NCBI RefSeq assembly: GCF_900114485.1
Contig: NZ_FOTF01000011.1
Coordinates: 89,275 to 153,274 of the forward strand
Source of the DNA: Loktanella salsilacus
GTDB taxonomy: Bacteria > Pseudomonadota > Alphaproteobacteria > Rhodobacterales > Rhodobacteraceae
Length of the DNA stretch: 64,000 nucleotides
Direction: 5' to 3'
The notes beneath the pieces are model-generated. The model worked only from the letters and a program-made list of their open reading frames with translations. It was not told the DNA's origin and made no database searches. The translations under genes were made by a program, and so were the position numbers. Below are positions 17,603-25,059 of this stretch, piece by piece (position 1 is the stretch's first letter; each line of letters opens with the position of its first letter).

Positions 17603-18484
17603 TCAGGTGTAATGGATGCGGCGTTCGATCATGCGGAACTGGAACACGGTCAGCGCCAGAACCAGCACCATCAGCACCACCGATTGCGCAGACGATCCGC
17701 CAAGATCGTTGCCGCGAAAGCCGTCAACATAGACCTTGTAGACCAGCGTCATCGGGTTGTTGCCCGGCTGCCCCTTTAGCACCGTGTCGATCACGCCGAA
17801 GGTGTCGAACATCGCGTAGGTAATATTGGTGATCAGCAGGAAAAACCCAGTTGGGGCCAACAGCGGAAAGGTAATGTCCCAGAACCGACCTGTGGCAGAA
17901 CGGTTGTCGATCAACGCCGCCTCGCGCACTGATTTCGGGATCGATTGCAGGCCAGACAGGAAGAAGATGAAATTGACCGGCACCTGTTTCCAGATCGACA
18001 CGGCGATCATTGCAAAGGCGGTATCGAAGTAGTTCACGCCCAGTTTGAAGTCCCAGCCGAACAGCGCAAAGAATTCCTTGAGCGGCCCCCAGCTTTGGTT
18101 GAACATGATCAGACCGATCACGCCGGCCACGGGCGGGGCGACGGCATAGACCCACATCAGCAGCGTGCGATAGGTCTTAGCCCCCCGAATGACCTTGTCG
18201 GCCTTAACCGCAAGCAGCAGCGCGATGCTAAGCGATCCGAAGGTGACGATCAGCGTAAAGAACACCGTGAACCACGCGGCGCGGCTATAGGCGGCGGATG
18301 TCAGCAGGGATGTGAAGTTTGACAGCCCGACAAAGGTTTCACCGAACCCGAAGGGGTCTTGGAGGTAAAATGATGATCGCAGCGCGTGGGCTGCGGGCCA
18401 GTAAAAGAAGATCGCGATGACTGCCAATTGAGGCAGTAAAAGCATGGCTGGCAGCCATGCTGAGGTAAATCCGGCACGTTTCAT
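17603..18484 (-). CDS. ugpA: UgpA-type ABC transporter permease
   Basis: A 293-residue permease of the MalF/UgpA type with six predicted helices and an EAA loop (VREAALIDNRSATGRFWDI). It pairs with the UgpE-type protein to form the membrane channel. The gap to the binding-protein gene upstream holds a perfect stem-loop. Confidence 0.86.
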   Translation of the reverse strand: MKRAGFTSAWLPAMLLLPQLAVIAIFFYWPAAHALRSSFYLQDPFGFGETFVGLSNFTSLLTSAAYSRAAWFTVFFTLIVTFGSLSIALLLAVKADKVIRGAKTYRTLLMWVYAVAPPVAGVIGLIMFNQSWGPLKEFFALFGWDFKLGVNYFDTAFAMIAVSIWKQVPVNFIFFLSGLQSIPKSVREAALIDNRSATGRFWDITFPLLAPTGFFLLITNITYAMFDTFGVIDTVLKGQPGNNPMTLVYKVYVDGFRGNDLGGSSAQSVVLMVLVLALTVFQFRMIERRIHYT

Positions 18485-18503
18485 GAGACATTTCCAAAGG
18501 GGT

Positions 18504-18529
18504 GCCGAAGGCCGCAGGGGGCCTTCGGC
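18504..18529 (-). promoter_or_regulatory. intercistronic stem-loop ugpB-ugpA
   Basis: GCCGAAGGCC and GGCCTTCGGC form a perfect 10-bp stem with a six-base loop in the short gap after the binding-protein gene, with no T-run. Such stems commonly protect the binding-protein mRNA so that it is made in excess over the membrane subunits. Confidence 0.6.
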
Positions 18530-18541
18530 GATTTTTCGTGA

Positions 18542-19843
18542 TTAGCCTTGGGTCTGGGCGAACTTCGCCAGCAGCTCGTTCGATTCGGCCTCGATCGCGG
18601 TGAAGGCGTCGTCGACACTGGTATCACCGGCCAGGATGCGGCCAAATTCGCGGTTCATCACGTCGCGGATCTGCACGTAAAAGCCCATGCGATAGCCTTT
18701 GGTGTACTCGCCTGCGGGCAGCGACAGCTGCTCGATGCCAACTTCAGCAGCAGGCAGTTCGTCATAGTAGCCTTCAGCCTTGGCCATCTCGTAGGCAGCG
18801 GTGGTGACCGGAACGTAACCGGTTTCCTTGTGCCACATGACCTGCGTTTCAGGCGATGTCAGGTACTGAAAGAACGCAGCCGTTGCGGCGTTTTCCGCTT
18901 CAGACTTGCCGGACATGGCGAAGAGCGCCGCGCCGCCGATAAAGGTCTGCTTTGGCTCTGCCGTGACAGATTCCCAGTACGGCAAAACAGTTGCCGAAAA
19001 ATCGAAGGGCAGGTCCAGTTTGCTTAGCCCACCGAAAGAACCCGAAGAGCCCATCCAGATCGCGACTTTACCTTCTTCAAACGGCTTTTGGTTGTCGTTC
19101 CAAGCGGCACCGTACCATTCGTAGAAACCCGCATCGCGCCATTCCTTGACCTTGTTCCAGTGCATTTTCAGCTCTGGCGAATTCACTAGGATCTGGGTGT
19201 CCAGACCGGTGTAGCCGTTGTCGTTCGTGGCAAACGGCAGATCATGGCGGGACATGAAGTTTTCGACCCAGATCCACGGGGAGTGGGACTGCGCCAGCGG
19301 GATATAGCCGGCTTCGACCAGCGCGGGGGCGGTCACGGTTTCGAATTCTTCGTAGGTCTTGGGCGGGGTGACGCCTGCGGCTTCCAGCGCTTGCACGTTG
19401 TAGTACATGATGGGCGAGGAAGAGTTGAACGGCATGCCGATCATCTTGTCTTCGCTATCGGCGTAGAAGTAGCGCACGCCGGAGATGTAGTCTTCGATGT
19501 TGAAATCGACACCGTTGTCGATCAACAGATCCTGCACCGGAATGGTCGCGCCTTGGGCGGCAATCACGGTCGCTGCGCCAGCGTCAAAAACTTGCAAGAT
19601 GTTCGGCTGCTCGCCTGCGCGGAAGGCGGCGATGCCAGCGGTCAAGGCCTCTTCGTAGGTGCCTTTGAACACGGGGGTGATGACATAGTCGGACTGGCTG
19701 GCGTTGAAATCGGTCGCGATCTGGTTGACCGTGTCGCCCAGCGCGCCGCCCATGGCATGCCACCAGCTGATTTCGGTCTGGGCGGATGCGGCATTGGCAA
19801 AAAGTGCCAGCGCAGCGGCCGAGGCGAGTGAAATTCGGGTCAT
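18542..19843 (-). CDS. ugpB: UgpB-type extracellular solute-binding protein
   Basis: A 433-residue periplasmic binding protein with a Sec signal (ANAASAQ, near residue 21) and the family opening ISWWHAMGG, typical of UgpB. UgpB proteins bind sn-glycerol-3-phosphate and glycerophosphodiesters. It is first in the operon ugpB-A-E-C-phosphatase. GGAG precedes the ATG by seven bases. The 387 bases upstream carry no convincing PhoB site, so phosphate control is not shown here. Confidence 0.87.
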   Translation of the reverse strand: MTRISLASAAALALFANAASAQTEISWWHAMGGALGDTVNQIATDFNASQSDYVITPVFKGTYEEALTAGIAAFRAGEQPNILQVFDAGAATVIAAQGATIPVQDLLIDNGVDFNIEDYISGVRYFYADSEDKMIGMPFNSSSPIMYYNVQALEAAGVTPPKTYEEFETVTAPALVEAGYIPLAQSHSPWIWVENFMSRHDLPFATNDNGYTGLDTQILVNSPELKMHWNKVKEWRDAGFYEWYGAAWNDNQKPFEEGKVAIWMGSSGSFGGLSKLDLPFDFSATVLPYWESVTAEPKQTFIGGAALFAMSGKSEAENAATAAFFQYLTSPETQVMWHKETGYVPVTTAAYEMAKAEGYYDELPAAEVGIEQLSLPAGEYTKGYRMGFYVQIRDVMNREFGRILAGDTSVDDAFTAIEAESNELLAKFAQTQG

Positions 19844-20230
19844 GTGTTAGCTCCGGTCTTTTGTATGCCCATGCTGGGCACGTGCAATAACGCAGCGGCC
19901 CCCGCGGGCACCGGCTGCGCCGATTTTTTGGACCTTGGTGGTCCCCCAAAGATGAAGAGACGCAAGAGCAGCGGCCATCGCCTGACCACCCCCGCGCCAA
20001 TCACTGCGCCTGACATGGCGTTGGGCTGTAACAGGAATGTGAAGCTTTTTATCGATTTGTGTGAAGAGGTTGGCGGCAACGTTGCCCGTGCTTGAAGAGG
20101 ATCTACGCTGCGATCTTCGAGGATATTCACCTGAATCGACAACGGTTGCTCTGAAAGCGATGCAAAGGCGCGAGAGATAAAGAGTGCCTGAATACGCCGT
20201 CAAACCGCGACATGAGGTGCCCCTAGTTTC
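19844..20230. other. intergenic stretch upstream of ugpB, no gene found
   Basis: About 390 bases between the ugp operon and the transposase remnant. Short frames here look non-coding. It should hold the ugpB promoter. A weak half-match to a Pho box at 20028-20045 is the only regulatory hint, and I do not rely on it. Confidence 0.5.
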
Positions 20231-20578
20231 CTAGATGCCTGCTTTTTTCAGGTTCAACTCTCTTCCTTCATAGTCAACCGGCGACAGCGTGCCGTTGTTG
20301 GTGTGCTTGCGTGTTGGGTTGTAAAACCTCTCGATGTAATCGAACACGTCATGCCTTGCAGCACCCCGTGTGAGGTATCTCTGCCGCCTGATCCGTTCCC
20401 GTTTCAAAAGCTGGAACAAACTCGCTGCGACAGCAGCGTCATGGCGGCTCCCACGCCTGCTCATACTGGCATCCAGATCATGTTTGCTAAGAAACGATCG
20501 CGACTCTGTACTGGTGAACGGAGAGCCCTGGTCGGAGTGGATCATCACTCTCTGTTTTGGTTCAGCGAACCGTTCCAA
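20231..20578 (-). pseudogene. IS3-family transposase fragment
   Basis: A 115-residue carboxy-terminal piece of an IS3-type OrfB integrase: HSDQGSPF (second catalytic Asp), a YDNAVAESF-like segment changed to HDAAVAASL, then the FDYIERFYN end. The catalytic Glu of the DDE triad is replaced by Ala, and the first half of the protein and orfA are absent. No terminal inverted repeats are seen. It is a dead remnant marking past mobility at this site. Confidence 0.85.
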
Positions 20579-20686
20579 AGACGGTCGTTTTTGAATGCTA
20601 TATATTGCTATGAAGTCATTTTGAGCAGGCTGCTCACGGACTGCTTTGCGGCAGCCTGATTTGTTGTTTGTTGGATCAGTGTCTGC

Positions 20687-21289
20687 TCATGCAGACACTT
20701 CCGACCTCCCGCCGCCAACAAATTTTCTCATGGCATTCACGCTCTTTTGGACTGCCTCGTCTCGGGTTTTCGATCTGATCATTGTGCGAAGCCCAACATA
20801 TTGAGAGAGGAGCATTTCTGCCATATCCCCCCGCTCCTGCTCGCTCGTATGCGCGTGGGCGGCCGATTGTGTCAGTGCCACATAAAATGCTTGGCTCATC
20901 TTGTTGAGTTGCCGTTGCACGACTTCCGAAATATCTGGGTCTACTGCCGCAGGACCAGCAGCTGCGGAACACAATAAACACCCTCGCTGATCACCGTTTT
21001 TCACAGCTTCGATTACGCTGCAGAAAAGCCTGTCAATGCGCTCTGCGCCATCTTCAGACCCAGTCGTCAATACCGCAATAGCCGCATCGACTGCCTCGAC
21101 TTCATACCTGTCGAGAGCTTTCAGGAACAAGGTCTTCTTGTCTACAAACGCTTGATAAAGACTACTGCGGGTCATCCCCATTCCCTCAAGAAGAACCGCG
21201 AGAGATGCAGCATCATAGCCATGCTGCCAAAAGATATTCATCGCGTCTTTGAGGGCGTCCTCGATATCAAATTTCCTAGGGCGGGCCAT
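20687..21289 (-). CDS. TetR-family transcriptional regulator
   Basis: A 200-residue regulator with a TetR helix-turn-helix at about residues 10-55 (ALKDAMNIFWQHGYDAASL, then TRSSLYQAF) and a ligand domain with two cysteines in the GCLLC pair (about 102-106). It is divergent from a secreted DM13 protein gene; the 147-base gap holds two near-identical palindromes, so it probably represses that gene and itself. A 9-bp inverted repeat (20678-20699) spans its stop codon. The GCLLC Cys pair could be redox-sensitive, which is inference. Confidence 0.88.
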   Translation of the reverse strand: MARPRKFDIEDALKDAMNIFWQHGYDAASLAVLLEGMGMTRSSLYQAFVDKKTLFLKALDRYEVEAVDAAIAVLTTGSEDGAERIDRLFCSVIEAVKNGDQRGCLLCSAAAGPAAVDPDISEVVQRQLNKMSQAFYVALTQSAAHAHTSEQERGDMAEMLLSQYVGLRTMIRSKTRDEAVQKSVNAMRKFVGGGRSEVSA

Positions 21290-21325
21290 AAAGAAAACTC
21301 CTTATCTTCCGTAAGCTATAGTTAT

Positions 21326-21339
21326 GTACTGATAAGTAC
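21326..21339. promoter_or_regulatory. TetR operator candidate 1
   Basis: GTACTGATAAGTAC, with perfect GTACT/AGTAC arms. A second copy, GTACCGATCAGTAC, lies 36 bases further on. Twelve of 14 bases agree. The location between divergent tetR and DM13 starts supports an operator. Confidence 0.7.
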
Positions 21340-21361
21340 ACAACTAACGAAACTGTGTATT

Positions 21362-21375
21362 GTACCGATCAGTAC
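21362..21375. promoter_or_regulatory. TetR operator candidate 2
   Basis: GTACCGATCAGTAC, flanked by T and A to give TGTAC/GTACA arms. It repeats the first site with 36-bp centre spacing and lies 62 bases before the DM13 ATG. Confidence 0.7.
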
Positions 21376-21436
21376 AGAACTCTAACTTAGAGGCACAGCA
21401 GACATGAAACTGCCAAACCAATCTAAGGAATTTACG

Positions 21437-21835
21437 ATGAAATCGCTCTTCACAACCGCCGCAGCCGCAACCTTTCTAGCCGTAGCAGCACTGACTCCAA
21501 CCTTGTCGTCAGCTGAAGAAGTAGCTGTCACAGGAACCTTCACGGGTGCCAATAATCACATCACGACAGGTGGTGTCACTGTTGTGAAAACTGAAGGCGG
21601 TGGCGCTATTGTTATCCTCGACACAGACTTCAGCCTCGACGGCGCGCCAGACCCAAGCGTTGGCTTTGGCAAAGATGGCGAATACGTCAAAGCATCCGAT
21701 CTTGGCGATCTGGTAAATTTTGGTGGCCTCCAAGCCTACGTGGTTCCAGCGTCTGTAAATGTTGATGACTTCAACGAAGTCTATATCTGGTGCGACGAGT
21801 TCAGTGTTTCGCTCGGAGTTGCATCTCTGAAATAG
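21437..21835 (+). CDS. secreted DM13-domain protein
   Basis: A 132-residue protein with a Sec signal (cleavage near SSAEE, residue 26) and one DM13 domain: GTFTGANNHITTGGVTV at the start and VYIWCDEFSVSLG at the end, with the conserved Cys in IWC. DM13 domains are proposed to be redox or electron-transfer modules, but their function is not settled. I chose the ATG at 21437, preceded by AAGGAA, over one 33 bases earlier because the signal peptide begins there. A terminator follows. Its likely regulator is the divergent TetR protein. Confidence 0.8.
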   Translation: MKSLFTTAAAATFLAVAALTPTLSSAEEVAVTGTFTGANNHITTGGVTVVKTEGGGAIVILDTDFSLDGAPDPSVGFGKDGEYVKASDLGDLVNFGGLQAYVVPASVNVDDFNEVYIWCDEFSVSLGVASLK

Positions 21836-21872
21836 CATCGCACATGCGGCTCCCGCCGCATACCTTAACGAT

Positions 21873-21905
21873 ATGGCCTGCACCGTCCTCTCCGGTGTGG
21901 GCCAT
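21873..21905 (+). terminator. intrinsic terminator after the DM13 gene
   Basis: ATGGCC-TG-CACCG, a six-base loop, then CGGTG-TG-GGCCAT form a long stem 37 bases after the stop, followed by a T-rich tail. Confidence 0.7.
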
Positions 21906-22321
21906 TTCTAATTTTATTGAATATTTGCGGGCTGCCAAAACCCTCGCTCAAAACCCAGCCAATTGTTGAAGGTTTTTGCCCCTCACCTGATAGCGGACCT
22001 TCGCTGCATTTTCGAAGAATGACCGCTTGCCCCGCCGTGACATTTGGTCTTGTCGCTTCGCTCTAGACTACAGCGGACATACCGGCTTGCGGCCCGCTAC
22101 GTTCCAGCCTCTCATGTCCGTGCTGATCCGCGCTCGCGGGTGACGATCACTGGGGCCGGCAGACAACGATCTAAACTCTTGTCAGGGACGTGGCGTAAAA
22201 GTCAAACCCACTTATCCACCAGAAAAAGCAGCGGAAACAGCGCAACGAATGGCGAATCTCACGAAGCATATGAGTGGCATTTTACCACAAAGATTTAGCT
22301 TCGACCGCCAAGATATGATGA
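21906..22321. other. intergenic stretch, no gene found
   Basis: About 415 bases with no credible frame. It contains the 15-mer repeat at 21994-22008, whose inverted copy lies at 24382-24396, and otherwise resembles decayed non-coding sequence. Confidence 0.5.
21994..22008 (-). repeat. 15-mer repeat, copy 1 (inverted)
   Basis: On the minus strand this reads TGCAGCGAAGGTCCG. An identical plus-strand copy lies at 24382-24396. The two flank the DUF2269/SDR gene pair in inverted orientation. Confidence 0.6.
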
Positions 22322-22795
22322 TCACCAGCCGATGGACGGTCTTGTAAGCATTAACCAGAAGATCATCAGGACTGCGGCAAAGGCCGGAAACCCGAAAGCG
22401 AACCACCAGCGATAAAGGCGATGATAGGCGTCAGGTAGATCCTGACCTGCATCCTGCGCGGCCCGCGCCAAGTCTCGCATACGTATCTGCATCCAAACCA
22501 CCGGAAGCCAGAACAGGCCGACGAAGACGTAGAGAGCAAGCGAGAGGGCGACCCAGCCCTCAAGGAGGGGCCAGCCGACCTCGCGGGCGAGCATCAATCC
22601 GGTAATGGGCTGAAACACGGCGGCAGTTGCCGTGAACACTGTATCGGCAAGGACAACAATCCCGGAAACATGTGCGATCAGAGCAGGATTTTTGGTTCGG
22701 TTCGAGGCGACCATGAAGAAGGCGATGCCAGCCCCCGTGCCGAGCAGGACCGTGGAACCGATGACATGCAGGAAGAGAATAATATCGTAGGTCAT
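22322..22795 (-). CDS. DUF2269-family integral membrane protein
   Basis: A 157-residue protein with four predicted helices, opening ILFLHVIGSTVLLGTGAGIAFF and ending in WWFAFGFPAFAAVLMIFWLML, typical of DUF2269. The function is unknown. Its ATG overlaps the stop of the SDR/DoxX gene by four bases, so the two are made together. DUF2269 and SDR/DoxX proteins are often neighbours, suggesting a shared membrane-associated oxidoreductase role (inference). Confidence 0.8.
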   Translation of the reverse strand: MTYDIILFLHVIGSTVLLGTGAGIAFFMVASNRTKNPALIAHVSGIVVLADTVFTATAAVFQPITGLMLAREVGWPLLEGWVALSLALYVFVGLFWLPVVWMQIRMRDLARAAQDAGQDLPDAYHRLYRWWFAFGFPAFAAVLMIFWLMLTRPSIGW

Positions 22796-24084
22796 CGATC
22801 CTCAACCCCCAGCCAGACGATGAGCGCGAGCGCGATCGAGGGCAGGACCTTCACCAAGGGGCCGAGCGGATCGATCCAGAGATCGGGCGCGAAGAGCGTG
22901 CCGCCAGCGAGATAGGCACCGGAGACGGCCACCATGCCGAGCGCGGCCCGCCGGCACCAGGGTCGCCAAAGGATGGCAACGCCGAGCGCGATGTCGATCA
23001 GGCCTCCACCAATGACTGTTGCGCCGACGGCCCAAGCCGGAAGGGTGCCGCCCGCGAGCGCCGATGCGGCGGCCGCGGGCCGGACGAGAGCCACGAGACC
23101 CGAGGCGAGCCAGAAGATCGAGAGCACCAAAATCGCCAACGGAAGAGCGAAATAAAGCCGAGCGTAGAGGCGCTCTTGCCGCGTCGCCGGTAATGCACCT
23201 AGCGTCGCATCGAGATCTCGAGGCAATGTCCCACCAGCCGCAACCCACTGTCCGGGGTCGCCACGAATACCGTCGCGCAGGACGTTAATCGCCGTCGACC
23301 GCAGCGGAGAGCGCCACCCCAAGCGGCCCGCAATGTCCGCGCCGAATCCGATGAGGTCGAGAAGTTTGTTCGGCAAGAGAAGACGCAGGCGCGGCTGGGG
23401 ATAGCCTTGCCAACTGCGGATTTTGCGGATGAGTTCTGGAAGAGGTCGAGCCTCCTTCTCTGTAATATCGGCAATCGTGCCGGAGGCGATATCTCCGCGC
23501 GCGGCCGCGACGACGGCAGCGGCCAAATCCTCGATATAGACAGTCTGGATCAGACTTTCTGATAGAACCTCCAGCAGAACTCCGGGCATCGCCGCCGCGC
23601 CGCGCAGAAGTGCCGTGCCGCCATAGGCATCGGGTGCGAGCACAAGGCTCGGTCGTAGGATCACCCAGTCACACGACGCGCCCGCGACATATGCGTCTCC
23701 GCGGGCCTTACTGCGAAAAAACTCCGTTGAGGCCTCCAGAGAGACACCTGCCGCCGAAATCTGGACGAGGCGCAGTGTAGGAGGAGCAGCCGCACAAAGC
23801 TGATTGAGCATCGTCGCGTGAATGGCCTCGAGATCGTCGCTGGGGCCCTCTTGAAGCGCACCGGCGGCGTTCACGACGATGTCCACATCTTTCAGTATCT
23901 CTGTCCATGCGGCTGCATCGAGCACAGCGAGATCCCGAAAAATCCATTTCTGGTTCGGTGCGGCCGCCATGGCGGCGTGGCGTGATCGGCCGAGGCCCAC
24001 GACTTGGAAATCAGCCATTGAGAGAGCACGGCAACATGCTGAGCCGATGAGGCCATAGCCTCCAAGAACAAGAACAGTTGGCAT
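22792..24084 (-). CDS. atypical SDR/NmrA-like protein fused to a DoxX-like membrane domain
   Basis: A 430-residue two-part protein. Residues 1-290 form an NAD(P)-binding Rossmann domain (LGGYGLIGSA near residue 6; VNAAGALQEG). Residues 300-430 hold four predicted helices with a DoxX-like arrangement (ALGVAILWRPWCRRAALGM). The reaction is unknown. I chose the ATG at 24084 with AGGA upstream and directly before the Rossmann strand; the frame opens 26 codons earlier without coding features. It is first in the pair with DUF2269. Confidence 0.82.
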   Translation of the reverse strand: MPTVLVLGGYGLIGSACCRALSMADFQVVGLGRSRHAAMAAAPNQKWIFRDLAVLDAAAWTEILKDVDIVVNAAGALQEGPSDDLEAIHATMLNQLCAAAPPTLRLVQISAAGVSLEASTEFFRSKARGDAYVAGASCDWVILRPSLVLAPDAYGGTALLRGAAAMPGVLLEVLSESLIQTVYIEDLAAAVVAAARGDIASGTIADITEKEARPLPELIRKIRSWQGYPQPRLRLLLPNKLLDLIGFGADIAGRLGWRSPLRSTAINVLRDGIRGDPGQWVAAGGTLPRDLDATLGALPATRQERLYARLYFALPLAILVLSIFWLASGLVALVRPAAAASALAGGTLPAWAVGATVIGGGLIDIALGVAILWRPWCRRAALGMVAVSGAYLAGGTLFAPDLWIDPLGPLVKVLPSIALALIVWLGVEDR

Positions 24085-24162
24085 TGGACCATTTCCTGGG
24101 ATTGCTAAGAAAGAACTTACGCCCCGACCTAGCCCGTTTCCAACAGTAGAGAGCACGGCCAA

Positions 24163-24785
24163 CAGATGCCATACTCCTCCGAAAGAGGCATATGTTTTTG
24201 AGCGGCGTCCTGAAGCGGGACAGGTCCATAACCGATCCCGATAAGTGCTAGCACTGCCTCGTCCTCTGGCCGGCTGTTAAGGCAAAACTGCAGACGTCAT
24301 GATGCAGTTGACACTTTACGTGCTGCCCACGGTTCTTTCGCCGACGCTCGCTTCCTTTGCCTATCCGCAATTCGTCCAAGCTGCAGCGAAGGTCCGTTTT
24401 CCGCCCATCCCTGACATTAAGCGGGATCGAAAATCGCTATTCGCCTCATGCAGGGCATTAGAATAAGTCCAGCCCAGCTATTGCGACAGCGGCCGCCACG
24501 CGGGCTGCATGACTTCACTGCTCCGAGTCAGGGTGAAGGCGCAGCCTTCCCCTTCGAGCAACCTCATTAGGTTTGGCGGTGTCCGCACTGCGCTGCAGGC
24601 CGTTCCCCCCAATCGAATAGCATCGCCTCGCCCCCATCCGCGTTCGCCACGTGGCAAGGTTTCAAAGCAAGCCGCTAAAGCGGCTGTCCTAAAAACCTGC
24701 GCCGACTGAAAGTAAGAGGGATGAAGTTAAGCAAGAGATGGCAGGGCTTAGGAAGCCTAAGCGCCACGATGGAAAAACCTATCCC
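24163..24785. other. gene-poor stretch left of tRNA-Arg
   Basis: About 620 bases with no credible gene on either strand; the gap continues to the tRNA. It contains the 15-mer at 24382-24396 and looks like eroded island sequence. No integrase and no copy of the tRNA 3' end were found. Confidence 0.5.
24382..24396 (+). repeat. 15-mer repeat, copy 2
   Basis: TGCAGCGAAGGTCCG, identical to the minus-strand copy at 21994-22008. These may be ends of a dispersed non-coding element. Confidence 0.6.
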
Positions 24786-24914
24786 GCAAAGGGCAGAGAT
24801 ATGTGTCCATTCACAGCAAGAGCCACAAACCGAACCAACAAGTTACAGGATTTTGGGAGGTTTTGTGAAGCGACACATGCTTGCCGCTAAGGGCAAATCT
24901 ATGTGTCGCTTCAC
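24786..24914 (+). repeat. 29-bp imperfect direct repeat at 100-bp spacing
   Basis: Copies at 24786-24814 and 24886-24914 agree at 23 of 29 positions (shared AAGGGCA and ATGTGTC..TTCAC) and start exactly 100 bases apart. The second copy supplies one arm of the stem-loop next to the tRNA. Confidence 0.6.
24865..24914. repeat. large stem-loop beside tRNA-Arg
   Basis: GTGAAGCGACACAT (24865-24878) and ATGTGTCGCTTCAC (24901-24914) are a perfect 14-bp inverted repeat. The loop holds a smaller TTGCC/GGCAA stem. It begins 10 bases beyond the encoded CCA of the tRNA, so it could be its terminator or a recombination site remnant. Confidence 0.65.
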
Positions 24915-24924
24915 ACGCATTTTT

Positions 24925-25001
24925 TGGTGGACTGGGGAGGATTCGAACCCCCGACCCCTTGATTCGTAGTCAAGTACTCTATCCAACTGAGCTACCAATC
25001 C
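24925..25001 (-). tRNA. tRNA-Arg (anticodon ACG)
   Basis: A full 77-base cloverleaf with CCA encoded. The acceptor GGATTGG pairs with CCAGTCC (one G-U pair). The D arm is GCTC/GAGT. The anticodon arm CTTGA/TCAAG encloses a loop with ACG, and a TTCGAAT T-loop is present. The ACG anticodon is normally edited to ICG and reads CGU, CGC and CGA. Confidence 0.95.
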
Positions 25002-25059
25002 GCCTGTGGTGGGATTTAGCTGCAGCGTCAGACCGATGCAAGCGCAAAACGTAAAATAA

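Noticed and set aside
20028..20045. Pho-box-like sequence upstream of ugpB
   Set aside because: Only one of the two 7-base half-sites matches well, and no tandem repeat at 11-base spacing is present.
20678..20699. Perfect 9-bp inverted repeat at the tetR stop codon as a terminator
   Set aside because: There is no T-run on the minus strand after it and it overlaps the stop codon, so I did not list it as a terminator.
24163..24924. Attachment-site duplication of the tRNA-Arg 3' end
   Set aside because: I found no second copy of the tRNA 3' sequence near the left end of the accessory segment, and no integrase gene.
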